Below, in pieces: positions 1 through 7,792 of a DNA stretch of 64,000 nucleotides. Under the pieces are notes generated by a model. The model saw only the letters and a program-made list of their open reading frames with translations, was not told where the DNA came from and did no database searches. Source of the DNA: Streptomyces sp. NRRL S-646 (GTDB lineage Bacteria; Actinomycetota; Actinomycetes; Streptomycetales; Streptomycetaceae). Both the position numbers and the translations under genes were made by a program. How positions within the stretch are numbered: the first letter of the stretch is position 1; every line of letters starts with the position of its first letter. The DNA lies in the NCBI RefSeq assembly GCF_000720765.1, contig NZ_JODC01000027.1:1-64000 (forward strand). Reading direction: 5' to 3'.

Positions 1-318
1 GACCGTTTCCCGATCCGATTTCCTCGGTGCTTTCCAGGTTCCCGCTTTCGCGTTTCCCTTTCCGGCGGCTCCGACTCTATCAGATCCTTTCGGGCCTGAT
101 TCCCTGTCGGCGGGGCCTTTCGACATTCACTACGTTAACCGATTCCCCCGACAAACTCATAATCGAGTTCTGCGAGTCCAAATTCGAGCATGCGGGCACG
201 CCGAATTCGACCCCGCCGAGGGGTGATCGTAGGTAGTGGTTTGGCCGCTTCCGGCTGCAGGCGATTGCCGTACCCGGTTCAGCGGCTCGGGCTACGTTAC
301 GCACCTTCCAGGGGCGCG
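1..318. other. Left-edge intergenic DNA, no supported gene
   Basis: This stretch is richer in T and A than the rest of the window and has long pyrimidine runs between 1 and 130. The short open frames here have no typical Streptomyces codon bias and no ribosome binding site. It lies downstream of the leftward glycosylase gene, so it may hold that gene's 3' end or the promoter of a gene beyond the edge. No clear terminator or RNA was identified. Confidence 0.5.
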
Positions 319-960
319 TCAACTTGAGCGGCGCCGCGGAACGTGGGCCCTATAAGGGCTCACCGTCGGGTCGTTGGCAATCCAGAAGCGCCACGGATGC
401 ACGCCTCCGTCACCTGCCACACCGGTGCGTGGGCCGTTGCATACCTGGTCGGGGGCGACGGCGGTGCCCGTCAGGATCCGCAAGGGGGTGTCGCCCGGGG
501 CGCACGCGTCCGTGCCGTCAAGATCGCGGGCCACGTCCAGGGCTGTCGCCAGGCGTGCGGGTCCTTTGGCCAGTTCCTTGTCGTTTCGGGCCGAGAGTCG
601 ACGTTTACGGGCGAGCTCGGCGCCCTCGACGACCTCGCCGGCCCGGAGCAGGACCGCGCTCGCCTTCCCTTCGGGGCCGCACACCAGGTTCATGCAGAAC
701 CACATGCCGTAGGTGAAGTAGACGTATACGTGCCCGGGCGGACCGAACATCACGCCGTTTCGGGCCGTGCGGCCGCGATAGGCGTGGGAGCCGGGGTCGT
801 TCGGGCCGTCGTAGGCCTCGACCTCTGTGAGGCGCAGGGCGATCGGACCGTCCGGTGTCGTACGGACGAGGATGCGGCCCAGGAGGTCGGGGGCGACTTC
901 CAGGACGGGGCGGTCGAAGAACTCCCTGGGCAGTGGCGTACGGTCCGGTGGCGCGATCAT
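319..960 (-). CDS. DNA-3-methyladenine glycosylase (AAG/Mpg family)
   Basis: 213 aa, the usual size for bacterial Mpg-type glycosylases, which excise alkylated purines to start base-excision repair. Visible family features are [17 protein letters not shown] near residues 45-60 (active-site Glu in the EVEAY block), the [18 protein letters not shown] block at about 64-82 and [10 protein letters not shown] just after it. The ATG start gives the canonical N-terminus ([20 protein letters not shown]). The gene faces left, divergent from the Spo0M-like gene, with about 137 bp between them. Cytosolic, single-gene unit. Identity is secure by motif; substrate range cannot be read from sequence. Confidence 0.93.
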   Translation of the reverse strand: MIAPPDRTPLPREFFDRPVLEVAPDLLGRILVRTTPDGPIALRLTEVEAYDGPNDPGSHAYRGRTARNGVMFGPPGHVYVYFTYGMWFCMNLVCGPEGKASAVLLRAGEVVEGAELARKRRLSARNDKELAKGPARLATALDVARDLDGTDACAPGDTPLRILTGTAVAPDQVCNGPRTGVAGDGGVHPWRFWIANDPTVSPYRAHVPRRRSS

Positions 961-1097
961 GGGGCACGAGCCTAGTCCAGACGGGTGGAGACCAAGGGGT
1001 GGTCAAGGTTCCCTCTCCTTGCCAGGGTGTGGGGCGGAACCGGCCGTACCCGGATCGCGTTTGTAGGGATCAAGGGTCCACACGTATAGGGAGAGAC

Positions 1098-1880
1098 ATG
1101 GCGTTCAAGAAGCTGCTCGCGAGCCTGGGGGCCGGTGGGGCTTCGGTCGAGACGGTGCTGACCGAGGTCAACGTCGTTCCGGGCGGCGTCGTCCAGGGTG
1201 AGGTGCGGATCCAGGGCGGGTCCGTGAACCAGGACATCGAGGGCCTGTCGGTCGGGCTGCAGGCCAAGGTCGAGGTCGAGAGCGGCGACGAGGAGTACAA
1301 GCAGAACATCGAGTTCACCAAGGTGCAGCTCGGTGGCGCCTTCGAGCTGCAGGCCGGGGCCGTGCACGCGGTGCCGTTCGGGCTCGAGATCCCGTGGGAG
1401 ACGCCGGTCACGATGATCGACGGGCAGGCGCTGCGTGGGATGAACATCGGGGTGACCACGGAGCTGGCGATCGCGCGGGCCATCGACTCCGGCGATCTGG
1501 ACCCGATCAATGTGCACCCGCTGCCCGCACAGAAGGCGATCCTGGACGCCTTCATCCAGCTGGGCTTCCGCTTCAAGAACGCGGACATGGAGCGCGGGCA
1601 CATCCGGGGGACGCGCCAGAAGCTGCCGTTCTACCAGGAGATCGAGTTCTTCCCGCCGTCCCAGTACCGCGGGCTGAACCAGGTCGAGTTGAGCTTTGTG
1701 GCCGACGAGCACGCCATGGACGTCATCCTGGAGATGGACAAGAAGCCCGGTCTGTTCAGCGAGGGCAGTGACACGTTCCGGTCGTTCCAGGTGGGTCTGC
1801 ACGACTTCCACGGGACCGACTGGGCGGCATACCTCAACCAGTGGCTGTCCGAGGTCGGCAGCAAGCGCAACTGGTTCTAG
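1098..1880 (+). CDS. Spo0M-family sporulation control protein
   Basis: 260 aa beginning MAFKKLLASLGAGGASVETVL, the characteristic opening of Spo0M (SpoOM) proteins, which have an arrestin-like beta-sandwich fold and affect sporulation control in Bacillus. A GGGAGA ribosome site sits just before the ATG at 1098; longer upstream extensions are Arg/Gly-rich shadow translation and were not used. The arrestin-type region (TEVNVVPGG... to about residue 125) is followed by the conserved RGTRQKLPFYQEIEFFPP block and an acidic/aromatic C-terminus. No signal peptide or membrane segment. It precedes the PEBP-like gene by 42 bp and may be cotranscribed. The exact role in Streptomyces is an inference. Confidence 0.9.
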   Translation: MAFKKLLASLGAGGASVETVLTEVNVVPGGVVQGEVRIQGGSVNQDIEGLSVGLQAKVEVESGDEEYKQNIEFTKVQLGGAFELQAGAVHAVPFGLEIPWETPVTMIDGQALRGMNIGVTTELAIARAIDSGDLDPINVHPLPAQKAILDAFIQLGFRFKNADMERGHIRGTRQKLPFYQEIEFFPPSQYRGLNQVELSFVADEHAMDVILEMDKKPGLFSEGSDTFRSFQVGLHDFHGTDWAAYLNQWLSEVGSKRNWF

Positions 1881-1922
1881 GCTCGGAACTGCTGATTCCG
1901 TCTTCGATCAGGAGGTACCGAG

Positions 1923-2462
1923 GTGACCGAGCTCAAGCGGCGGCCGCTCCCCCATGATTTCCACCCGCCCGTGCCGTCGTTCACGGTCACGAGCGAGGAT
2001 GTCCAGGAGGGCGCCACGCTCAGGGACGCTCAGGTCTATGCGGCCGGCAACACCTCGCCGCAGCTGCGGTGGGAGGGCTTCCCTGCCGAGACCAAGAGTT
2101 TCGCCGTGACCTGCTACGACCCGGACGCCCCTACGGGCAGCGGGTTCTGGCACTGGACCGTGTTCGACATTCCGGCCTCGGTGACCGAGCTGCCGGCCGG
2201 TGCGGGCAGCGGCAAGTTCGAGGGGCTGCCCGAGGGTGCCGTGCAGGTGCGCAACGACTACGGGAGCAAGGACTTCGGCGGGGCTGCTCCGCCGGCCGGG
2301 GACGGGCCGCATCGGTATGTGTTCACGGTGTACGCCGTGGACCAGGAGAAGTTGGGCCCGGATTCCGATGCCTCTCCCGCCGTCATCGGTTTCAATCTGC
2401 GGTTCCACGCGATCGCGCGTGCCCAGCTGATCGGTGAGTACGAGGTGCCCGCCGAAGACTGA
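1923..2462 (+). CDS. YbhB/YbcL family (PEBP/Raf kinase inhibitor-like) protein
   Basis: 179 aa, GTG start preceded by AGGAGG at about 1910. PEBP-fold features are visible: [26 protein letters not shown] at 44-69 (the ligand-site DPDAP block), [12 protein letters not shown] at 74-85 and the NDYG/GY-type segment followed by [13 protein letters not shown]. Bacterial members bind small anions or phospholipid headgroups; no enzymatic activity is established for most. Followed directly by a strong Rho-independent terminator, so it closes a unit with the Spo0M-like gene. Confidence 0.9.
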   Translation: MTELKRRPLPHDFHPPVPSFTVTSEDVQEGATLRDAQVYAAGNTSPQLRWEGFPAETKSFAVTCYDPDAPTGSGFWHWTVFDIPASVTELPAGAGSGKFEGLPEGAVQVRNDYGSKDFGGAAPPAGDGPHRYVFTVYAVDQEKLGPDSDASPAVIGFNLRFHAIARAQLIGEYEVPAED

Positions 2463-2477
2463 CGTTCATGGAACGTT

Positions 2478-2522
2478 TGCCCGCCTCTGGTCTTGGAATT
2501 GATCAGGGGCGGGCAGTTTTTA
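2478..2522 (+). terminator. Rho-independent terminator after PEBP gene
   Basis: A 12-bp stem, TGCCCGCCTCTG (2478-2489) with CAGGGGCGGGCA (2504-2515), has one G-T pair and a 14-nt loop. GTTTTTATT follows. One of the few classic stem-plus-U-tract terminators in the window. Confidence 0.88.
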
Positions 2523-2611
2523 TTGCGTTGTCCATCTCGGCGTGCCCGGCCAGAGTTGATCCAAGCCCGCCCGCCAGGGGGGTGGGCCGGTGCGCATGGG
2601 AGGTGGGCTGG

Positions 2612-3118
2612 ATGCGGGACACGCTGGTGCTGAACGCGAGCTTTGAGCCGCTGTCGACGGTGACTTTGAATCGAGCCGTCGTTCTGGTGCTGCAGGACAA
2701 GGCCGTTGTCGAGCAGGCCCACCCCGAGCTGCGCATGCGTGGAGCCGCGGTCGACATACCCGTGCCCCGGGTGATCCGGCTGTGCCGGTACGTCAGGGTG
2801 CCGTTCCGAAGACAAGCTCCGTGGTCGAGGCGGGGTGTGCTGGTCAGGGACCGGCACCGGTGCGCGTACTGCGGCCGCCGGGCGACCACTGTGGACCATG
2901 TGGTGCCGCGGGCGCAGGGTGGTCAGGACTCGTGGCTGAATACGGTGGCCTCGTGCGCGGAGGACAACCACCGCAAGGCGGACCGGACTCCGGAGCAGGC
3001 GGGTATGCCGCTGCTGCGGCAGCCGTTCGAGCCGACGCCGCAGGATGCGATGCTGCTGACGCTGGGCAGTGAGGAGTTCGAGGCGCTGCCGGACTGGCTG
3101 GCCCAGCCTGCCGCCTAG
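2612..3118 (+). CDS. HNH endonuclease family protein
   Basis: 168 aa from ATG 2612, preceded by GGGAGG at 2598-2603. An in-frame GTG at 2603 is the alternative. The N-terminal region (TLVLNASFEPLSTVTLNRAV) is the domain typical of actinobacterial HNH proteins of this type. The HNH core lies at about 85-130: CAYCGRRATTVDHVVPRAQGG followed by SWLNTVASCAEDNHRKAD, with the paired cysteines, DH and N/H residues. The predicted role is a metal-dependent nuclease; the physiological substrate of this family is unknown. It converges on the SPFH gene and shares a bidirectional terminator with it. Confidence 0.88.
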   Translation: MRDTLVLNASFEPLSTVTLNRAVVLVLQDKAVVEQAHPELRMRGAAVDIPVPRVIRLCRYVRVPFRRQAPWSRRGVLVRDRHRCAYCGRRATTVDHVVPRAQGGQDSWLNTVASCAEDNHRKADRTPEQAGMPLLRQPFEPTPQDAMLLTLGSEEFEALPDWLAQPAA

Positions 3119-3132
3119 GCCGTACGCAGAAC

Positions 3133-3166
3133 CCGGGGCTCCCCTCCTGACGGAGGTGAGCCCCGG
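3133..3166. terminator. Bidirectional terminator between convergent HNH and SPFH genes
   Basis: CCGGGGCTCCCCTCC (3133-3147) pairs with GGAGGTGAGCCCCGG (3152-3166): a 15-bp stem with one mismatch and a TGAC loop. Located between two stop codons facing each other. Confidence 0.8.
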
Positions 3167-3182
3167 TGTCGTACAGGAGACG

Positions 3183-4127
3183 TCAGTCGATTGACGGCTT
3201 CTCTCGGCGTTCCTGGGCCTTCTCCGAGCCTCCGCCGCCTGAATTGCCGCCGAACGGGCTGAAGTTGCCCATTGCGCCGGAGAGGCCCTTGAGGGCGTCG
3301 CCGATTTCGCTGGGGACGATCCAGAGCTTGTTGGCGTCGCCCTCGGCGATCTTCGGGAGCATCTGGAGGTACTGGTAGCTGAGGAGCTTCTGGTCGGGGT
3401 CGCCGGCGTGGATGGACTCGAAGACCGTGCGGATCGCCTGGGCCTCGCCCTCGGCGCGCAGGGCGGCGGCCTTGGCCTCACCTTCGGCGCGCAGGATCTG
3501 GGACTGCTTCTCACCTTCGGCGGTGAGGATGGCGGCCTGGCGCGTACCTTCGGCGGTGAGGATGGCGGCGCGCTTGTCACGGTCGGCGCGCATCTGCTTC
3601 TCCATCGAGTCCTGGATGGAGGTGGGCGGTTCGATGGCCTTGAGCTCGACGCGGTTGACGCGGATGCCCCACTTGCCGGTGGCCTCGTCGAGGACGCCGC
3701 GCAGGGCCGCGTTGATCTCCTCGCGGGATGTCAGGGTCCGCTCGAGGTCCATGCCACCGATGATGTTGCGGAGCGTGGTGACGGTGAGCTGCTCGATCGC
3801 CTGGATGTAGCTGGCGACTTCGTATGTCGCGGCCCGGGCGTCGGTCACCTGGTAATAGATGACCGTGTCGATGTTGACGACCAGGTTGTCCTGGGTGATC
3901 ACCGGTTGCGGCGGGAACGGCACGACCTGCTCGCGGAGGTCGATGCGGTTGCGGATCGTGTCGATGAACGGGACCACGATGTTGAGACCCGCGTTGAGTG
4001 TCCGCGTGTAGCGGCCGAAGCGCTCGACGATGGCGGCGCTGGCCTGTGGGATGACTTGGATTGTCCTGATCAGGGCGATGAAGACCAACACCACCAGAAT
4101 GATCAGGACGATGATGACCGGTTCCAT
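3183..4127 (-). CDS. SPFH/Band 7 (stomatin/prohibitin-like) membrane protein
   Basis: 314 aa. One N-terminal membrane helix (VIIVLIILVVLVFIALI, residues 4-20) is followed by the SPFH/Band 7 domain (VIPQASAAIVERFGRYTRTL to about residue 180). A coiled-coil stretch has repeated AEGxxQAAILTAEGEK/ LRAEGEAKAAAL units at about 195-235, typical of paraslipins. The C-terminus is Gly/Ser-rich. Such proteins form oligomeric membrane scaffolds. The NfeD-type gene immediately upstream on the same strand (131 bp away) is the expected genomic partner, which supports the assignment. Specific cargo is unknown. Confidence 0.95.
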   Translation of the reverse strand: MEPVIIVLIILVVLVFIALIRTIQVIPQASAAIVERFGRYTRTLNAGLNIVVPFIDTIRNRIDLREQVVPFPPQPVITQDNLVVNIDTVIYYQVTDARAATYEVASYIQAIEQLTVTTLRNIIGGMDLERTLTSREEINAALRGVLDEATGKWGIRVNRVELKAIEPPTSIQDSMEKQMRADRDKRAAILTAEGTRQAAILTAEGEKQSQILRAEGEAKAAALRAEGEAQAIRTVFESIHAGDPDQKLLSYQYLQMLPKIAEGDANKLWIVPSEIGDALKGLSGAMGNFSPFGGNSGGGGSEKAQERREKPSID

Positions 4128-4258
4128 CGTCGTTCCCCGTACCCTTCTCCGCCTCGGCGCTTTCGGAAGATCTTATGGTTGTTGAAGATCTTGCTGGTCG
4201 AGTCTGACAGACCGTCGCACAACTCGTGGGCTGTTCGGTTCAGTTGAGTCCTACGAGG

Positions 4259-4690
4259 TCAGATGACGATCGCGGTGGCTCCTTCGATCTCCACGACATC
4301 CACTTCCTGCCCCACCTCGTAGGCGCTGCCGGCGTCGAGCGAGCGCGCCGACCACACCTCGCCGGCCAGCTTGATCCGGCCTCCGGAGCCGTCGACGCGC
4401 TCGAGCACGACAGCCTGCCTGCCCTTCAACGCCTCGACTCCCGTGGCGAGTTGGGGGCGCTGCGCGCTGTGCCGGACCGCGATGGGGCGTACGACGGCGA
4501 TGAGGGCGACCGAGACGACGACGAAGGCGAGCACCTGGGCCACGGAACCGAAACCCACTCCGGCCATGACGGCGGCGGCCACGGCGCCCACGGCGAGCAT
4601 GCCGAACTCCGGCATCGCGGTCACCACGAGCGGGATTCCGAGCGCAGCCGCGCCGACGAGCCACCACACCCATGCGTCGATGTCGTTCAC
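4259..4690 (-). CDS. NfeD-family membrane protein
   Basis: 143 aa, GTG start. Membrane helices lie at about 8-24, 28-44 and 50-67, and the C-terminal half is an OB-fold NfeD domain (LKGRQAVVLERVDGSGGRIKLAGEVWSA...). This is the short form without the N-terminal protease domain. NfeD proteins pair with SPFH proteins, and the SPFH gene follows directly. A role in membrane-microdomain organisation is inferred from family knowledge. Confidence 0.9.
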   Translation of the reverse strand: MNDIDAWVWWLVGAAALGIPLVVTAMPEFGMLAVGAVAAAVMAGVGFGSVAQVLAFVVVSVALIAVVRPIAVRHSAQRPQLATGVEALKGRQAVVLERVDGSGGRIKLAGEVWSARSLDAGSAYEVGQEVDVVEIEGATAIVI

Positions 4691-4784
4691 ATGGTCATGG
4701 TAGGACCGCGGGTCCTGCCTCCGACAGGGCGCGATGTGGGTGGGACGGGCTTCTTACCCGTGTTTTCGCGCGGGCTTCACACCG

Positions 4785-5576
4785 TCAGGACAGCGGCAGG
4801 CCCTGAGCGGTCCAGCGGTCGCCGACCTGTTCGACGACGAGCGGGAGGCCGAAGCAGAGGGAGAGGTTGCGGGAGGTGAGCTCGAGCTCCAGCGGGCCGG
4901 CGGCGAGTACCTTGCCCTGGCGGATCATCAGGACGTGGGTGAAACCGGGGGCGATCTCCTCGACATGGTGGGTGACCATGATCATCGAGGGGGCGATCGG
5001 GTCGCGGGCGAGGCGGCCGAGGCGGCGGACCAGGTCCTCGCGGCCGCCGAGGTCGAGGCCGGCTGCGGGCTCGTCGAGGAGGAGGAGCTCGGGGTCGGTC
5101 ATCAGGGCGCGGGCGATGAGGGTGCGCTTGCGCTCGCCCTCGGAGAGGGTGCCGAACTTGCGGTCCGCGTACTCGGTCATGCCGAGGCGGTCGAGGAAGG
5201 CGCGGGCGCGCTGCTCGTCGATGTCCTCGTAGTCCTCGTGCCAGCCGGCGGTCATGCCGTAGGCGGCGGTCAGGACGGTCTGCAGGACGGTCTGGCGCTT
5301 GGGGAGCTTGTCGGCCATGGCGATGCCGGCCATGCCGATGCGGGGGCGCAGCTCGAAGACGTCGACCTTGCCGAGGGTCTCGCCGAGGATGGTGGCGGTG
5401 CCGTTGCTGGGGAAGAGGTAGCTGGAGGCGACGTTCAGGAGGGTCGTCTTGCCGGCGCCGTTGGGGCCGAGGATGACCCAGCGTTCGCCTTCCTTGACCG
5501 ACCAGGAGACCTGGTCCACCAGAGCCCGGCCCTCCCGGACCACGGATACGTCCTGAAGCTCCAGAACATCGCTCAT
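4785..5576 (-). CDS. ABC transporter ATP-binding protein
   Basis: 263 aa from the ATG at 5576, giving MSDVLELQDVSVVREGRALV. Upstream in-frame codons extend into the divergent promoter region and were rejected. Walker A GPNGAGKTT is at about 37-45, the signature is LSEGERKR (LSEGE rather than LSGGQ), Walker B is LLLLDEPAAGLD and the H-loop is THH. Architecture resembles the ModF/YfhO-like single-domain ATPases; no permease gene is adjacent, so its partner is unknown. Co-oriented with nfeD 94 bp downstream. About 140 bp separate it from the divergent gene at 5717. Confidence 0.88.
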   Translation of the reverse strand: MSDVLELQDVSVVREGRALVDQVSWSVKEGERWVILGPNGAGKTTLLNVASSYLFPSNGTATILGETLGKVDVFELRPRIGMAGIAMADKLPKRQTVLQTVLTAAYGMTAGWHEDYEDIDEQRARAFLDRLGMTEYADRKFGTLSEGERKRTLIARALMTDPELLLLDEPAAGLDLGGREDLVRRLGRLARDPIAPSMIMVTHHVEEIAPGFTHVLMIRQGKVLAAGPLELELTSRNLSLCFGLPLVVEQVGDRWTAQGLPLS

Positions 5577-5716
5577 GAGCGCGTTGTCTCCCCTTGCAGT
5601 GTGACCGGTCTCGGCGTCTCGGCTGTCGCGTGCGCGCTTTCGGGCGCAGCCCTCGATGAAATCTACGCCACCGGCCGCCCGGCCCATTCCATCGGTCCGG
5701 TCCTTAGGGTGGGGGC

Positions 5717-6505
5717 ATGCTCTCGGAACCGCGTTCAGGACGCTTTGCTGCTTGGGGAAACGCCCTTTTGGCCGGACTTGTCTCGCCGGACGACGCTGTG
5801 CTGTCGATCGTCGGGGACGATGCCGTGCATCGCATGGAGGGGCTGCCCGGCGAGTCGGCGCCTGTCGGGCTCACGCTGGCGCTGGGCCGGCTGCGAGCGC
5901 TCGGCGCCACGGGGTTGCGGGTCGCGCTGCCCGCGCCGGGGCATCCGCTGGGGTTGAGCGGGCCGCCGGAGTTCAATGCGCGGGCGATGGACGCCGAGGA
6001 GGCGGTGGTCTGTCATGGCGCCGCGTTCGGGTTGGTGCCGGAGGTGTACGAGGCCGGACCCGACGGCGATGTGCACGTGGAGGTCGTGTGGCACTGCCTG
6101 CCGGTGCGGGAGGCTCCGCCGGCCGATGTGCCCTCGCTGGGGGAGGCCGAGCGGGAGCTGGCGGAGGCGTTGCGGGATGCGACGGAGGTTCTGTCGCGGC
6201 TGGACGTCGCCGGGTCGGGGCCGGTGGCGGAGGCGGCGATCGATGCGTACCGGGCGCGGGCCGAGCGGGGGCGGGAGGTGCTGGCGCCGGGATATCCGCC
6301 GCGGGCGGTGCGGGTACTGGAGCTGGCTCAGCGGGTGGGGCTGCTGATTTCCCTCGCCTACGGCAACGGGCAGGGGGGTGCCGTGAGTGCCGGCGAGATG
6401 GGGGCGCGGGCCGAGGCCCTGCGGCCGGTGGAGCGGACGGCTCGGCGGGCGCAGGTCGCCGCGTACAACTCCGTTGTGGAGGAGCGGGAGCGGGGGGTGC
6501 GGTGA
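5717..6505 (+). CDS. Conserved actinobacterial hypothetical protein
   Basis: 262 aa, not recognised as a characterised family. It begins MLSEPRSGRFAAWGNALLAG and has no signal peptide or membrane helix. An alpha/beta-like N-terminal half (repeated LGRLRALGATGLRVALPAPGHPLGL) is followed by a helical C-terminal half rich in Ala/Glu/Arg. The pattern of charged surface and conserved Trp/His (VEVVWHCLPV) suggests a soluble protein. Divergent from the ABC ATPase. Coding character is good (G/C third positions). Function unknown. Confidence 0.75.
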   Translation: MLSEPRSGRFAAWGNALLAGLVSPDDAVLSIVGDDAVHRMEGLPGESAPVGLTLALGRLRALGATGLRVALPAPGHPLGLSGPPEFNARAMDAEEAVVCHGAAFGLVPEVYEAGPDGDVHVEVVWHCLPVREAPPADVPSLGEAERELAEALRDATEVLSRLDVAGSGPVAEAAIDAYRARAERGREVLAPGYPPRAVRVLELAQRVGLLISLAYGNGQGGAVSAGEMGARAEALRPVERTARRAQVAAYNSVVEERERGVR

Positions 6506-6542
6506 GCGCCGGCGTTTTTGTGGCCGACGGTTGTGGTCGCGT

Positions 6543-6561
6543 CTGGGGGCTCTGCCCCCAG
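6543..6561. repeat. Dispersed-type hairpin downstream of the 5717 gene
   Basis: CTGGGGGC-TCT-GCCCCCAG is a perfect 8-bp stem with a 3-nt loop. It is typical of hairpins in the dispersed GC-rich repeats of Streptomyces genomes. It lies 38 bp past the stop codon and could also act as a transcription terminator. The remaining 170 bp to the chaplin gene hold no ORF. Confidence 0.6.
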
Positions 6562-6735
6562 GCCCCCGTGTCGGCCTGAACGGCCTCGTCCTCAAACGCC
6601 GGACGGGCTGAGATATGCCGACCGGCGCCGTAAGGCGACCGCCCTCGAAGAGCCGTAAAACGACTGCCGTCAAAAAACTGACCGGCCTCCCGGATGCCCG
6701 GGAGGCCGGAGGCACTGCATGCCGTGTGGGCTGCG

Positions 6736-6981
6736 TCAGTGGTTGACGGCCAGGTTGCCGAAGGCGGGGTTCAGCACGCCGACGACGTTCACGCTGTTGC
6801 CCGAGACGTTCACCGGGACGTGCACCGGGGCCTGGACCACGTTGCCCGAGACGATGCCGGGCGAGCCCACGGCCGTCCCGTCGGCGTGCGCGCCGCCGGT
6901 GGCGGAGGCCATGCCGGCTCCAGCGGCGAGCAGACCGCCGGTCACCATCGTCACAGCCGCTGCCTTCTTCAGGTTCTTCAC
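6736..6981 (-). CDS. chpE: Short chaplin ChpE
   Basis: 81 aa from a GTG at 6981, giving VKNLKKAAAVTMVTGGLL, a Sec signal peptide with probable cleavage after MASA (about residue 26). The mature part is a single chaplin domain: VGSPGIVSGNVVQAPVHVPV then NVSGNSVNVVGVLNPAFGN, ending NLAVNH. Chaplins are secreted amphipathic proteins that assemble into amyloid-like surface films on aerial hyphae. This copy has no cysteine, as in S. coelicolor ChpE and unlike the other short chaplins, which supports the specific symbol. The upstream extension to 7065 is Arg-rich and lacks an initiation site. Confidence 0.93.
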   Translation of the reverse strand: MKNLKKAAAVTMVTGGLLAAGAGMASATGGAHADGTAVGSPGIVSGNVVQAPVHVPVNVSGNSVNVVGVLNPAFGNLAVNH

Positions 6982-7150
6982 TTTCCAAGCCCTCCCTAGC
7001 GGTTGCCGCGGCAATCGCCGCAGCACGCACTGAAGAACGGCGGAGAACCGCGGAGGATGCGCCATCTGGGGGACATTCCCACGACGGTATGAATCTCAGT
7101 CCGGAACGGAACCCTCCGTATTGCCGCGGCGTCCCGGCGCGCGGCGTGTT

Positions 7151-7792
7151 TCAGCCGGTCACGCCGTGGCGGACGGCCCACAGCGCCGCCTGGGTGCGGT
7201 CCGCCAGATCGAGCTTCATCAGGATGTTCGAGACGTGGGTCTTCACGGTCTTCTCGGACAGGACGAGGGCGCGCGCGATCTCGCGGTTCGAGCGGCCGTC
7301 CGCTATCAGGCCCAGCACCTCGCGCTCCCGTTCCGTGAGCGAACCGCCCCGCCCCTGGCCCGAGTTGGCCTCCTCCTGGGACAGCAGGGCGCCGGCGACC
7401 TCGGGCTGGAGCAGGATGTGCCCGGCGTGGACGGAGCGGATCGCGCCGGCCAGGGCGTCCGGGTCCACGTCCTTGTAGACGTATCCGGCGGCGCCCGCGC
7501 GCAGGGCCGGGACCACCGTGCGCTGTTCGGTGAAGCTGGTGACGATCAGCACGCGCGCGGAGTTGTTCAGCTCGCGGAGCTTGCGCAGGGCCTCAACGCC
7601 GTCCATGCCGGGCATCTTGACGTCCATCAGCACGACGTCGGGCTGCAGTTCCTCGGCGCGCGCGACTCCTTCGGCGCCGTCAGCCGCTTCGCCCACGACC
7701 TCGATGTCGTCCTGCACTTCGAGGAACGTGCGCAGGCCACGGCGGACCACCTGGTGGTCGTCGACGAGCAGCACCTTGATTGCGTCAGCCAC
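7151..7792 (-). CDS. NarL/LuxR-family response regulator
   Basis: 213 aa. Receiver domain at 5-120, with acidic DD near residue 11-12, phospho-acceptor Asp in VVLMDVKMPGMDG at about 55 and Lys in YKD at about 105. C-terminal LuxR-type helix-turn-helix at 145-205 (LTEREREVLGLIADGRSNREIARAL). It overlaps the histidine kinase gene by 8 bp, so the two form a translationally coupled two-component pair. The chaplin gene is just downstream on the same strand. Target genes are unknown. Confidence 0.94.
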   Translation of the reverse strand: MADAIKVLLVDDHQVVRRGLRTFLEVQDDIEVVGEAADGAEGVARAEELQPDVVLMDVKMPGMDGVEALRKLRELNNSARVLIVTSFTEQRTVVPALRAGAAGYVYKDVDPDALAGAIRSVHAGHILLQPEVAGALLSQEEANSGQGRGGSLTEREREVLGLIADGRSNREIARALVLSEKTVKTHVSNILMKLDLADRTQAALWAVRHGVTG

